Origin: an uncultured Ulvibacter sp.
GTDB lineage: Bacteria > Bacteroidota > Bacteroidia > Flavobacteriales > Flavobacteriaceae
Direction: 5' to 3'
Assembly: GCA_938083445.1 (NCBI GenBank)
Contig: CALKCP010000011.1
Location: 85,517-149,516 of the forward strand
Length of the DNA stretch: 64,000 nucleotides
The notes under the pieces are model-generated. The model worked only from the letters and a program-made list of their open reading frames with translations. It did not search any database and was not told where the DNA came from. The position numbers and the translations under genes are program-made. This document shows positions 28,280 to 37,572 of this stretch, piece after piece; the first letter of the stretch is position 1; each line of letters opens with the position of its first letter.

Positions 28280-31228
28280 ATGAAAATGAAAAATCTACTC
28301 TCGATGAGTGCGATACTCATATCGAGTATTGTTTATGCACAGGAAACATATTCTCCTGAGCAAATTGTTACAGGAACCTTTATGGGTAAAACAGCAAGAT
28401 TGGATGCAATGCCTCGCTACAATGCAAGTGAATCTGATGGAAAAATAGTGCCTACTATGATTTTAGATCAACGTTTTGAAGGTGCTGCTGCAACGCGTGT
28501 GAATACGATTCCTACTGTGATACATAATCTTCAAACGGAACCAGGAGGTATTGTAAGTATGCCAATTGAGCAAAATTTTAGCGGTGCAAATCAGAGTGAA
28601 TCTGGCTACTTACCACCAGATCCAACAGGTGCAGTAGGTCCAAATCATTATGTACATTCGGTAAATTCAATAGTAAAGATTTTTAATAAGACGGGTAATT
28701 TACTTGTTGGTCCTGTTAATTTATCTACTTTTTTGGGGATTCCTTCTAATAATGGTGATCCTATTGTAATGTATGATCAATTAGCCGACAGATGGTTTGT
28801 TAGTGAATTTGGTAGTTTAGGTGCTGATTTAGGTTTGGCGATTGGAGTTTCTGAAACAAACGATCCAGCAGGTGCTTATAACGTTTGGCAATTTGACTTA
28901 GACGGATTTCCAGATTACCCTCATTACGGAATTTGGCATGATGGTTATTATGGGACCTCAAATTATTTTCCAAGTTCAGGACCATCAACTACAAATGGTT
29001 TCGTTATGGACAGGGCAGCCATGTTAGCAGGTGAACCTGATCCTCAAATGGTGCTTTTTGACCTTCCGGGCGTTATCCCCAATCAATTAAATGTAAAGAG
29101 CGCCGAACCAGCACATCTTTTGGGTACAGATATTGACACTTCACTTCCTGGATATATAACCTATCTGCAGGATGATAATTGGTCTGCAGCGATTCCTTTC
29201 GATCATTTAAAGATCTGGGAAATTGAAATGGACTGGGTAAGCACAGCTAATTCTACTATTTCTGCGCCTCTAATAATACCTACCGATCCGTTTGATTCTA
29301 GCGAAGTATTTGGTAATGGTAATGGAGCAATTAAACAACCAGGAACAAGTCAAAGACTTTCAGGTCATGGAGGTATTATTTCATTTGCAGCAAACTACAG
29401 GTCTTTCGCTTCTCATAATTCTTGGTTAATCACGTTCAATACATTTATTGATGCCGATGAAACGGGAGGAATACGTTGGATAGAATTACGAAACGATGCA
29501 ACAAATCCTTGGAGTATTTATCAGGAGGGAACGTATTCTATAGCAGATGGACATAGTCGCCTTATGAGTACTTCTGCAATGGACGAGTTAGGTAATATAG
29601 CATTGGCTTATACAACTGCCAGCACTAACTTAGCTGTGTCACTTAGATATACTGGGCGTTTTGATGCAGATCCATTAGGTACGATGACTATAGCCGAACA
29701 GACTATTATAGATGGACCAGGAGTAAGAACAAACACGAACAGGTATGGCGATTATTCCCAGATTACTATGGATCCAGATAATTTTACTTTTTGGTATACA
29801 GGAGATTACTTTTCCTCAAATAATTTTTGGAGGACTCGAGTTGCTTCTTGGAGAATTTTTGGGGCTGTTGCTAACGATACGGGTGTTGTTGCTATAAACT
29901 CTCCAGAAAATGGGGTTTTATCAAATGCTGAAAATGTTGAAGTTAGCATTAGAAACTTTAGCCCAGATCAACTTACAAATATTCCAATTGAACTAAGAGT
30001 TGATGGTAATCTTGTTGCAACTGAAACTTTTACAGGAACTATAAATTCTAACGAATTTGCAACCTATGAATTTGCGCAAACTGTCGATTTATCTAATGCC
30101 GGAGAAACCTATTCAATTGAAGCTAGAACAGCATTAGCGGGTGACGGTTATACACCCAATAATGATTTTACTAGAGACGTTACTCATTTATTAGCAAATG
30201 ATGTAGGAATTTCAGTTATTGCTTCTCCACAAACAGGGCCTAGTTTAGCAGACGAAACTGTAACTGTAAAAGTAAAAAATTACGGAGCCAGCACACAATC
30301 TGGATTTAATATTCAGTATTCCGTTAATGGATCGACACCCGTTGTTGAGTCTTTTACTGGAAGTATTGAGAGCGAAGAAGAAGAAACGTTTAGTTTCTCT
30401 CAAACAGCAGATTTAAATACTGTTGGCACTTATTCTATTAGCGTAAGCACGCTTCTTTCAGGGGATCAATTGCCAGCGAACAATGAATCTTCAATTGTTG
30501 TCGACAATTTATTATGTATGCCAGAATCTAATTGTTCGGTTGGACATGGATTTAGAGTTTTTGAAATTGGAGGAATTAATAATGCAACAGGCTGCGAAGG
30601 ATATGGAGACTTTACAAATTTGATAGCGGTTTTAGAGCCAGGGAGCACTACGCCGTTAACAGTGACTTCAGATTATGGAAATCAGCGCATTAGTGTTTGG
30701 ATTGACTTCAATGATGATTTGGATTTTACGACCGATGAGAGAGTTGTAGATAATTATGAATTCGCATCTGGTCAAACGGCTGGATCGGTTACTGAAACTT
30801 TTGATTTGGTAGTGCCTGCTGGAGCTGCATTGGGTGAGCACCGAATGCGAGCAAGGTCCAGTGGTACTGGACCCATTTCGGATGATGTTTGTGAAGAAAT
30901 ACTATTTGGTGAAACTGAAGACTATACAGCTAATATTGGTAATTTAGGTGTTAACGATAATGTTATTTCGAGTTCAGAACTTAATGTTTTAACATTGCCA
31001 AACAATCAATTTGAAGTTTCTTTAATAACGGAATTTGAAGGGGGTGTTTATTTGGCGGTTTATAATACTCTAGGGCAAGAAATTGGCTTTAACAAAAGGG
31101 TGCCTTTTATCGATGGTGCTTTCAGATTGAATTTAGATATGTCTGCTATGTCAAGTGGAGTTTATCTTGTTCGGATGGGAGGCCAAGCGACTACATCATA
31201 TAAAACGGCAAGAATTATTGTGAAATAA
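28280..31228 (+). CDS. Large T9SS-exported protein A with CARDB-like and GEVED domains
   Basis: Exported protein of 982 aa. The signal peptide ends IVYAQ. Residues about 95-530 form a conserved domain of propeller-like character (PDPTGAVGPNHYVHSVNS, GDPIVMYDQLADRWFVSEF, WLITFNTFIDADETGGIRW). Residues about 540-740 hold two CARDB-like modules (each with NDxGV..I.SP and VEVSIRNF or VTVKVKNYG). A GEVED domain follows (VWIDFNDDLDF ... FGETEDYTANIG), then the T9SS type A tail ending ARIIVK. It is paralogous to protein B at 34408-37329 along its whole length. No catalytic site is visible; an adhesive or surface role is an inference. A perfect terminator follows. Confidence 0.88.
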   Translation: MKMKNLLSMSAILISSIVYAQETYSPEQIVTGTFMGKTARLDAMPRYNASESDGKIVPTMILDQRFEGAAATRVNTIPTVIHNLQTEPGGIVSMPIEQNFSGANQSESGYLPPDPTGAVGPNHYVHSVNSIVKIFNKTGNLLVGPVNLSTFLGIPSNNGDPIVMYDQLADRWFVSEFGSLGADLGLAIGVSETNDPAGAYNVWQFDLDGFPDYPHYGIWHDGYYGTSNYFPSSGPSTTNGFVMDRAAMLAGEPDPQMVLFDLPGVIPNQLNVKSAEPAHLLGTDIDTSLPGYITYLQDDNWSAAIPFDHLKIWEIEMDWVSTANSTISAPLIIPTDPFDSSEVFGNGNGAIKQPGTSQRLSGHGGIISFAANYRSFASHNSWLITFNTFIDADETGGIRWIELRNDATNPWSIYQEGTYSIADGHSRLMSTSAMDELGNIALAYTTASTNLAVSLRYTGRFDADPLGTMTIAEQTIIDGPGVRTNTNRYGDYSQITMDPDNFTFWYTGDYFSSNNFWRTRVASWRIFGAVANDTGVVAINSPENGVLSNAENVEVSIRNFSPDQLTNIPIELRVDGNLVATETFTGTINSNEFATYEFAQTVDLSNAGETYSIEARTALAGDGYTPNNDFTRDVTHLLANDVGISVIASPQTGPSLADETVTVKVKNYGASTQSGFNIQYSVNGSTPVVESFTGSIESEEEETFSFSQTADLNTVGTYSISVSTLLSGDQLPANNESSIVVDNLLCMPESNCSVGHGFRVFEIGGINNATGCEGYGDFTNLIAVLEPGSTTPLTVTSDYGNQRISVWIDFNDDLDFTTDERVVDNYEFASGQTAGSVTETFDLVVPAGAALGEHRMRARSSGTGPISDDVCEEILFGETEDYTANIGNLGVNDNVISSSELNVLTLPNNQFEVSLITEFEGGVYLAVYNTLGQEIGFNKRVPFIDGAFRLNLDMSAMSSGVYLVRMGGQATTSYKTARIIVK

Positions 31229-31248
31229 TTGTTCATGGATTTAGATTG

Positions 31249-31276
31249 AAAGAGCGGCCTTGTGCCGCTCTTTTTT
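31249..31276 (+). terminator. Intrinsic terminator of protein A
   Basis: Stem AAAGAGCGGC / GCCGCTCTTT around a CTTGT loop, then a T-run; 20 bp after the stop. Confidence 0.9.
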
Positions 31277-31486
31277 ATTTTAAAGAATGAATCGTCATGG
31301 ATATAAATGAACATTTCGAACATCATAAAATAGATCTATATCGCATCGCTAATGATCAATTTTAATCTTCTCTAAGAAAAACACTGTATCTCAATAGTAT
31401 ATCAAACAGCCTGAAAATCTATAATATCAAGCCAGACCCAGCCATGCTATTGAAGAAAATATTATATTGTCTTAAATAAGAAACGG

Positions 31487-31807
31487 ATGAAAATTTTATC
31501 TTTGATTACAATTACAACCATCCTGGTCGTTTCAGCATGTAAAAGCAAGGGTGGGGCTGTGGATGATAATAGCTGTAATTCTTGCGAAGATGCTATCATT
31601 AGAAATTATGGAGACCCTGCAATGGACGGATGTGGATGGGTCGTCGATGTTTCGTCGACCATTTATATGCCTAAAAATTTACTTCCCGAATTTTATACAG
31701 ATAGTTTAGAAGTTAGCGTTACATATAATGTACTCGAGCGCGTTAATTGTGGATTGCTCAAGGATGCATATCCTGCTATTTTTATAGAAGAAATTCAAAA
31801 AAAATAA
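31487..31807 (+). CDS. Small cysteine-containing lipoprotein of unknown function
   Basis: Predicted lipoprotein of 106 aa. The signal ends in a good lipobox VVSAC (C18). The mature part has the pattern NSCNSCEDAIIRNYGDP and three further cysteine positions (GCGW, VNCG), so extracytoplasmic disulfides are possible. I do not recognise a family. It lies between protein A and a convergent metalloprotease gene and ends in a terminator of its own. Upstream, 31277-31486 shows no gene and only a weak promoter-like TATATTG near 31465. Codon use looks ordinary for the window, and I regard the gene as real because of the signal peptide and terminator. Confidence 0.7.
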   Translation: MKILSLITITTILVVSACKSKGGAVDDNSCNSCEDAIIRNYGDPAMDGCGWVVDVSSTIYMPKNLLPEFYTDSLEVSVTYNVLERVNCGLLKDAYPAIFIEEIQKK

Positions 31808-31831
31808 TAGCAAGAAACTGTTCTTAAAATT

Positions 31832-31863
31832 AAAAGCCCTTCTCAATTATGAAAAGGGCTTTT
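31832..31863. terminator. Bidirectional intrinsic terminator
   Basis: Stem AAAAGCCCTT / AAGGGCTTTT with a 12-nt loop. It stands between the lipoprotein gene and the convergent metalloprotease gene (stop at 31885) and can serve both. Confidence 0.85.
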
Positions 31864-31884
31864 TTATTGTAATGTATGCTGTGT

Positions 31885-33963
31885 TTATTTTACGATTAGT
31901 TGTTTGACTATTTTACTCTGTGTTCCTTGAATAATTACAAAATAACTTGATTTAGATAGCTCTGAAATGTCAATGGATTGTTCAACACCTATGTTTGATA
32001 GGTCAACGAATTTAATAAACCTTCCAGTCATGTCATAGATTGAGATAGATTCCAATTCTAAATTTTCAGGATTGCTTAAAAAGATGGTTTCAATTGCTGG
32101 GTTGGGATATAAGGTAAGACTCGATAATATCGAATTATCTCCCAATCCTAAAACCTCTTCCACTGTAATTTCAAAAGAACAAGAAACGATGCTTCCATCA
32201 TTCAATAATGCATTAACTGTAATTACATTTACACCTGCTGGTAATTGGGTTCCAACATTAGGGCTTTGAGAAGTTGCAGCTGGAAAGACACTACAAATGT
32301 CTGTGACAATACTTATTGCATCTTGATAATCTAAAAGTTCATAAAAGGTCCCCGTTGGAACACTTACCGTAAAATCTTCAGGACAAGTAGTTACAATCGT
32401 TGAACCATCTAAAACCTCCACGAAACCAACACAGGTGCTTGTTAATCCATCGGTATCTGTAACTGTTAATGTTACATTATTGAAACCAACGTCTTCACAA
32501 TCGAAAGTGTCAATATCAATTGACATGGAAACTATTCCAACATTATCAAAACTTCCTCCATCAATATCTTGTACAGTAATAGAAGCCTCTCCGTTCGTAT
32601 CTAAGGCAACTACATATGTTGATTTACACACCGCAACCGGAGGGTTGTCTATTACAATTGGATCTAAACAACTTCCAGCAGCTGCAATCTTATTAAGAAT
32701 CACCGCAGTAGGTTGAGGCCCAAAACCTTGACTAAAATTAATTCCAACTCCTTGGAGATGACAGTAACTCATTATTGTTCCACCTATAGAAGGGTTTCCA
32801 GGTCGAGGACAACTACCTTCTGTTGCAGCACAACCATCAATGGCGGTATTGTTTCCGTTCCAAACACAGGCATGGGTATGATTGGAACCCATAAGATGTC
32901 CCATTTCATGAGAAATGACCATAACATTCCATGAGTATGTAGGGACACCAATTACAGCTAAATTTGCTAAGCCAGAATAACAAACGTTACTATTACTGCA
33001 CATACCATTGAGCCAAGCTATTCCGCCATAATTCTGTCTCTCAATTAAATGAGCTATATCTCCATTTAAATTTTGTTGGTTGCTATTTACATTTGCTGTA
33101 AACGCATTTAATTGACTCAGAGAATTAGGGCCGGCAAAAGGATCTGGAGTAACCCATACCATCATACTAGATGTTCTTACCGAAATACCGTCATTCGCGT
33201 AAAGCACATAACTTTGTGTGAAAATACCAGTTATAAAAACAATGGTATTTGCAAGATTGCTGCCAGTCGCATTGTATACAGACTGCCCAGATTCAATATA
33301 TACGTCAATTTCATCTCCTGGTTCTTGTTCGGTGAGAGGTGGTGATAATTCTTCTTCCGTATAGCTTATACCATCGCCCTCAGTTGAACAGAATGTTCCT
33401 GGTGCGGTATTGTTTAAATCAGCATCTAAATAAATGATGTGATTTTTGTCTGAGTCTTCTAATTTACCTATGGTGTAATTGCCTTCTTCGTTAGCAATAA
33501 AACCACTAATCTGAGATTCGAAAACACTTATTGAAACAAGTGAATTAGGATTTCCTGCAATAACACCTCGATAGTGTTTTCCAAAGTCTACTTCATTCGT
33601 AATATCTCTTCCATTACTAGTCATAGCCTTAAAATTAGGCGAAAAAACTGCTACTTGAATTAAATCAAGTTCAATAGTTTGACCATTCGATTTTAGAGGG
33701 ATACTAAGATTTATTTGTTCTGGGTTTTGATCCAAAAGGTCATTGATCTTGTCTTGATTAATTGCGACAACAACGCCATTTTTTACAGCTTCTGAATACT
33801 TTTCTGTAGCGCTTTTAATTTCTGAATCGAAGAGCTCAAATGATTGAAATTCTCCAGTAATAGCTTTTGCAGCAGTAATAGCTTTGGACACTTTACCAGT
33901 TCTATTTTCTTGCGCCAAAGTTAAAGCTGGTAGCAAAAGAACTAAAAAAATAATTTTTTTCAT
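31885..33963 (-). CDS. Secreted M12B-like (reprolysin-type) metalloprotease with T9SS sorting domain
   Basis: Exported zinc endopeptidase of 692 aa. Signal peptide ends LTLAQ. The zinc motif is H352-E-x-x-H356-x-x-G-x-x-H362 (HEMGHLMGSNHTH), of the metzincin class, with the Met-turn likely in GGTIMSYCHLQG. Residues 1-220 resemble a reprolysin propeptide. After the protease come a Cys-rich repeat (VALDTNGEASITVQDIDGG) and an HYR-like module (TTCPEDFTVSVPTG), then the T9SS type A tail (LTLYPNPAIETIFL ... VKQLIVK). It should be exported as a proenzyme and matured at the surface. The repeat module recurs in the unrelated metalloprotease at 62262. Confidence 0.92.
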   Translation of the reverse strand: MKKIIFLVLLLPALTLAQENRTGKVSKAITAAKAITGEFQSFELFDSEIKSATEKYSEAVKNGVVVAINQDKINDLLDQNPEQINLSIPLKSNGQTIELDLIQVAVFSPNFKAMTSNGRDITNEVDFGKHYRGVIAGNPNSLVSISVFESQISGFIANEEGNYTIGKLEDSDKNHIIYLDADLNNTAPGTFCSTEGDGISYTEEELSPPLTEQEPGDEIDVYIESGQSVYNATGSNLANTIVFITGIFTQSYVLYANDGISVRTSSMMVWVTPDPFAGPNSLSQLNAFTANVNSNQQNLNGDIAHLIERQNYGGIAWLNGMCSNSNVCYSGLANLAVIGVPTYSWNVMVISHEMGHLMGSNHTHACVWNGNNTAIDGCAATEGSCPRPGNPSIGGTIMSYCHLQGVGINFSQGFGPQPTAVILNKIAAAGSCLDPIVIDNPPVAVCKSTYVVALDTNGEASITVQDIDGGSFDNVGIVSMSIDIDTFDCEDVGFNNVTLTVTDTDGLTSTCVGFVEVLDGSTIVTTCPEDFTVSVPTGTFYELLDYQDAISIVTDICSVFPAATSQSPNVGTQLPAGVNVITVNALLNDGSIVSCSFEITVEEVLGLGDNSILSSLTLYPNPAIETIFLSNPENLELESISIYDMTGRFIKFVDLSNIGVEQSIDISELSKSSYFVIIQGTQSKIVKQLIVK

Positions 33964-33988
33964 TGGAAATTTTTAGGATTAAAAACGA

Positions 33989-33996
33989 CAAATATA
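33989..33996 (-). promoter_or_regulatory. Promoter -7 element of the M12B-like protease gene
   Basis: Minus-strand TATATTTG, an exact TAnnTTTG match, 26 bp upstream of the start codon. The -33 region has only TTA at about the right distance. Confidence 0.55.
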
Positions 33997-34143
33997 ATGA
34001 TTTATATGCACATTCTAATCTTTGAGAAACTGCTACAGTGTGAGCGAATCTTAGCAAAGAAACGTGGTTTATTATAAATGAAGGTGTTATCTATGGCAAA
34101 GGTGGTTTACCAAGTAATGGAACCTCCTAACTCTAATTAAGAA

Positions 34144-34296
34144 TCAAAAGTAATACCGTTGCCAAACAATCAAATTGAAGTTTTTGTAAGATGATTGCTT
34201 TCATATTAAACGCAGGTATTGCAAGGAGGGATTGTCTTATTTGTATGGGTAGCTTCGGTGCCATTTAAATTGAAACAATAAAATTATTGTGAAATA
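34144..34296 (+). pseudogene. Decayed C-terminal end of a third GEVED/T9SS paralog
   Basis: The 444-bp gap 33964-34407 has no intact gene. At 34144 a frame reads SKVIPLPNNQIEVFVR and stops; 34159-34183 matches 24 of 25 bases of 30995-31019 in protein A (coding LPNNQFEV). Further on, GGAGGGATTGT and GTGCCATTTAAATTGAA resemble the A segments coding EGGVY and VPFI..LNLD, and 34282-34296 is identical over 15 bases to 31213-31227, the IIVK end of protein A, with the stop changed to TAC. The whole is shortened and out of frame, so it is a relic of a T9SS tail. It lies 112 bp before paralog B. Confidence 0.7.
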
Positions 34297-34407
34297 CGCT
34301 GTTTAACAGTTTCTGAAAGAAAAAGGAAATGCCTCATGGTTTTTTTTGGGTTGTTTATGTACGAGTTATGCAGTATATTGCGAGAGCTAAAAATTAAAAA
34401 AAAATCT

Positions 34408-37329
34408 ATGAATTTAAAAACACTACTGCCCTTAGTCGCCATGATTGTTACATGTGTTCTAACAGCCCAAGAAGGAGAAGCTCCAACAACAATTATTGAA
34501 GGAACTTTTATTGGTAAAACAATTCCACTTCGTGATTTCCCAACCGTATCTGAAAATAATAGTACGGACCCAAAAGACATTATCATTGTTCCTAACAACT
34601 TTCGAGCGAATGAAAAAGTAAATCAGAATGCATTGCCATTAGGTTTTGATCAAATCGCACAAACACAGGTTGGTCAAATCACTGCTCGTGCATTGGAACA
34701 AAATTTTATTGGTGCAACGAATACAGGCGCAACTCCTCCAGATCCAACAGGGGCTGTGGGACCAAATCACTATGTACATTCAGTGAATTCGATCGTGAGT
34801 ATATTTGATAAAACAGGAGTATTACTTACAGGGCCCGTTGCTCTTGGAACGTTCTTAGGGATACCGTCGAATAGTGGTGACCCAATTGTCATGTATGATC
34901 AATTGGCAGATCGCTATTTTGTGAGTGAGTTTGGATCGCTTAACAATTCACTAGCGATAGGAGTTTCAGAAACAAATGATCCTACTGGAGCATATAATGT
35001 GTATCAATTTCCTTTTGATTCATTTCCAGACTATCCACATTATAGTATTTGGCATGATGGATACTATTTAACAGCAAATAAAGGAGGTCCTAACAAGGTA
35101 TATGCAATAGAAAGAGATGTTATGCTTGCTGGGGGTGCTAGTCCGCAGATTATTGGATTTCCACTTCCAGGATTTGTTGGAAACAGCAATACTGTATTAA
35201 GCCCTGAACCAGCGAATCTTTTAGGTACAACGTTTTCTGCAGATACACCGGCATATGTAACCTATCTTCAAGATGATGGTTGGGGTGGCGGTATAGCAAA
35301 TGACCACTTAAAAATCTGGGAAATGGACATTGATTGGGTAACAGCTGCAAATTCTACAATTTCTTCGACTCCTTTAGAGGTGCCTACAGCCCCTTTCGAT
35401 TCGGTATTTGCTCCTTTTGGTTCTGGTGACGTTGCCCAGCCGGGTACAAGTCAAAAAATCGATATGATTGGTGGAATAATTTCATATGCAGCTAATTACA
35501 GAAATTTTGGAACGCACAATTCTTGGTTAATTACTTTTCTAACTGATGTTGATGGTAATGACCTAGGAGGAATTCGTTGGATAGAATTAAGAAATGACGC
35601 TACAAATGATTGGTCTATTTATCAGGAAGGTACCTATGCTCCAGCCGATGGTAATAGTCGTTTTATGGGAAGTGCTGCAATGGATGCAGCAGGGAATATT
35701 GGTATGGCTTTTAATATTGCTAGTGCTACGATGCCAGCAGGAATTCGTTATACTGGAAGGTTTGCTGGAGATCCTTTAGGCGAAATGACTATTGCAGAAG
35801 TTGAAATTATAGAAGGAGTTGGTGTTCAGACATTTAGCAATAGGTTTGGTGATTACTCTCACTTAACAATGGACCCGAATAATTTCACATTTTGGCATAC
35901 TGCAGAATACTTTACAGCAAACAATCAATGGGCTTCTCGTGTAGCATCATTTTCTCTATCTGGAGGGTTTACGACTGATGTTGGTTCGAGTAACATTATT
36001 ACGCCATCAAATGGTCTGCTAACGAACGCTGAGGTCGTTGAAATTAGTGTCCGTAATTTTGGTTCAGCTCCTCAATCTACTATTCCTTTAGAATTATGGT
36101 TGGATGGGAATTTAATGGCAACGGAGACGTTTACCGGAACCATTTCTGCTGGATCTATTGAGACATTTACTTTTGCTCAAACATTAGATTTATCGACGCC
36201 AGGACAGACCTACTCGATTGAAGCAAGAACTGCATTAGCGAGTGATGAGTTTTCAGCAAATGATAGTGCAACTAAAGAAGTGACTCATTTGTTAGCAAAT
36301 GATGTAGGTGCATTAGAGATCACCAGTCCTGAAAGTGGTTCAGGTCTTGGTTTGGTTACGGTTTCAGTAAATATTAAAAACTTTGGAGCAACTGCTCAAA
36401 CGGGTTTCGATGTTCAATATACAATAGATGGTGGTGCACCAGTAGTTGAGTCTTTTACCGCAACAATCAATTCGGAAGAAGAAGTGGTGTTTGATTTTGC
36501 AACTCAAGGTGATTTTTCTGCACTCGGTTCTTATACAATTGTTGTTTCAACGGCTCTGGCAGGGGATCAGGAAGCCTCTAATGATGAAGCAACTGTAGTT
36601 GTAGAAAATGTAGTATGTCAGCCATCAATGAATTGTTCATTCGACGACGGGTTTCAATTGTTTTCGGTTACAGATATTAACAATCCATCTGGTTGTGAAG
36701 GGTATGCAGATTTCACTGCTCAAGTTGCCAACTTAAGCCAGGGAAGTACAAATGAACTTACTATTACTACTGGTTACGGTGATCAATTTGTAAATGTTTG
36801 GATCGATTACAATGATGATTTTAACTATTCTGCTGATGAATTAGTTGTAGATAATTATGAAATTGCTAATGGACAGGCCGGAGGTACTTATACTGAAACT
36901 ATTGATTTAGTTGTTCCTGCAGCGGCAACGCTAGGTTCTCATACAATGCGCGCTAAATCTAACTGGAATGCTCCAGTGCCAACTGATGCTTGTGAGGAAA
37001 CTACCTATGGTGAAACGGAAGATTATACTGCTAATATTGGTGTTTTAGGGTTGAGTGATATTGCTATTAATAATTCTGAAATGGTAATAAGCTCGTCAGA
37101 TAACAAGCAATTTGAGGTTCTATTAACATCGAGTTTGGACGAAACAATCTATGCAGGTATATACAATATGTTAGGTCAGCAATTGTCGGTTAAAACAACA
37201 AACAGAAATGATGCTAATGGATATAGATTTACGTTAGATATGTCTTCGGCAGCAAGCGGTGTCTATATTATTAAAGTTGGAACTCTCGGGTCAACTTCTT
37301 CAAAATCTGAAAGAATTATTGTAAAATAA
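34408..37329 (+). CDS. Large T9SS-exported protein B with CARDB-like and GEVED domains
   Basis: Exported protein of 973 aa, full-length paralog of protein A at 28280. I start it at the ATG at 34408 (MNLKTLLPLVAMIV), which gives a standard signal peptide ending VLTAQ; the longer frame from 34336 adds 24 residues that do not fit a signal. Shared blocks are PDPTGAVGPNHYVHSVNS, GDPIVMYDQLADRYFVSEF, two CARDB-like modules, the GEVED domain (VWIDYNDDFNY ... YGETEDYTANIG) and a T9SS tail ending ERIIVK. The propeller-like N-terminal half is the most conserved part. The function is unknown; T9SS export is predicted. It ends in a terminator at 37350. Confidence 0.88.
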   Translation: MNLKTLLPLVAMIVTCVLTAQEGEAPTTIIEGTFIGKTIPLRDFPTVSENNSTDPKDIIIVPNNFRANEKVNQNALPLGFDQIAQTQVGQITARALEQNFIGATNTGATPPDPTGAVGPNHYVHSVNSIVSIFDKTGVLLTGPVALGTFLGIPSNSGDPIVMYDQLADRYFVSEFGSLNNSLAIGVSETNDPTGAYNVYQFPFDSFPDYPHYSIWHDGYYLTANKGGPNKVYAIERDVMLAGGASPQIIGFPLPGFVGNSNTVLSPEPANLLGTTFSADTPAYVTYLQDDGWGGGIANDHLKIWEMDIDWVTAANSTISSTPLEVPTAPFDSVFAPFGSGDVAQPGTSQKIDMIGGIISYAANYRNFGTHNSWLITFLTDVDGNDLGGIRWIELRNDATNDWSIYQEGTYAPADGNSRFMGSAAMDAAGNIGMAFNIASATMPAGIRYTGRFAGDPLGEMTIAEVEIIEGVGVQTFSNRFGDYSHLTMDPNNFTFWHTAEYFTANNQWASRVASFSLSGGFTTDVGSSNIITPSNGLLTNAEVVEISVRNFGSAPQSTIPLELWLDGNLMATETFTGTISAGSIETFTFAQTLDLSTPGQTYSIEARTALASDEFSANDSATKEVTHLLANDVGALEITSPESGSGLGLVTVSVNIKNFGATAQTGFDVQYTIDGGAPVVESFTATINSEEEVVFDFATQGDFSALGSYTIVVSTALAGDQEASNDEATVVVENVVCQPSMNCSFDDGFQLFSVTDINNPSGCEGYADFTAQVANLSQGSTNELTITTGYGDQFVNVWIDYNDDFNYSADELVVDNYEIANGQAGGTYTETIDLVVPAAATLGSHTMRAKSNWNAPVPTDACEETTYGETEDYTANIGVLGLSDIAINNSEMVISSSDNKQFEVLLTSSLDETIYAGIYNMLGQQLSVKTTNRNDANGYRFTLDMSSAASGVYIIKVGTLGSTSSKSERIIVK

Positions 37330-37349
37330 TTCAATCATATAGTATTTAG

Positions 37350-37378
37350 AAAAGAGCGGGCCTAGTCCGCTCTTTTTT
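37350..37378 (+). terminator. Intrinsic terminator of protein B
   Basis: Stem AAAAGAGCGG / CCGCTCTTTT and a T-run, 20 bp after the stop; nearly the same stem as the terminator of protein A, as expected for duplicated units. Confidence 0.88.
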
Positions 37379-37442
37379 TATGCCTACTATTTAGTTGAAT
37401 TCTCTGAGGATCTCTTCGTATGAAGTCTCTAGATTGGTATAT

Positions 37443-37484
37443 AGAAGAAAGACCATTCGCTTTGCTCATTGAGAGAAAAAAGTG
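37443..37484. repeat. Intergenic repeat relic, copy 2
   Basis: Aligns with 4955-5003 over about 42 bases (AGAAGA, CCATTCGCTTTGCTCATTGA, GAGAGAAAAAA). It lies in the gap between protein B and the rRNA methyltransferase gene; the rest of 37379-37572 shows only a small 8-bp hairpin at 37538-37560 without a T-run. Confidence 0.4.
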
Positions 37485-37572
37485 ACTGTGTTAGATGATG
37501 GAAGAAAATGAATCCTGGTAGGAGGTCATGCCTCTGATGCCTCGATTTCTTCTCGAGGCAAATCATTTAAAA

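Noticed and set aside
37538..37560. 8-bp hairpin TGCCTCGA / TCGAGGCA as terminator of the methyltransferase gene
   Set aside because: No T-run follows on the minus strand, so I do not call it a terminator.
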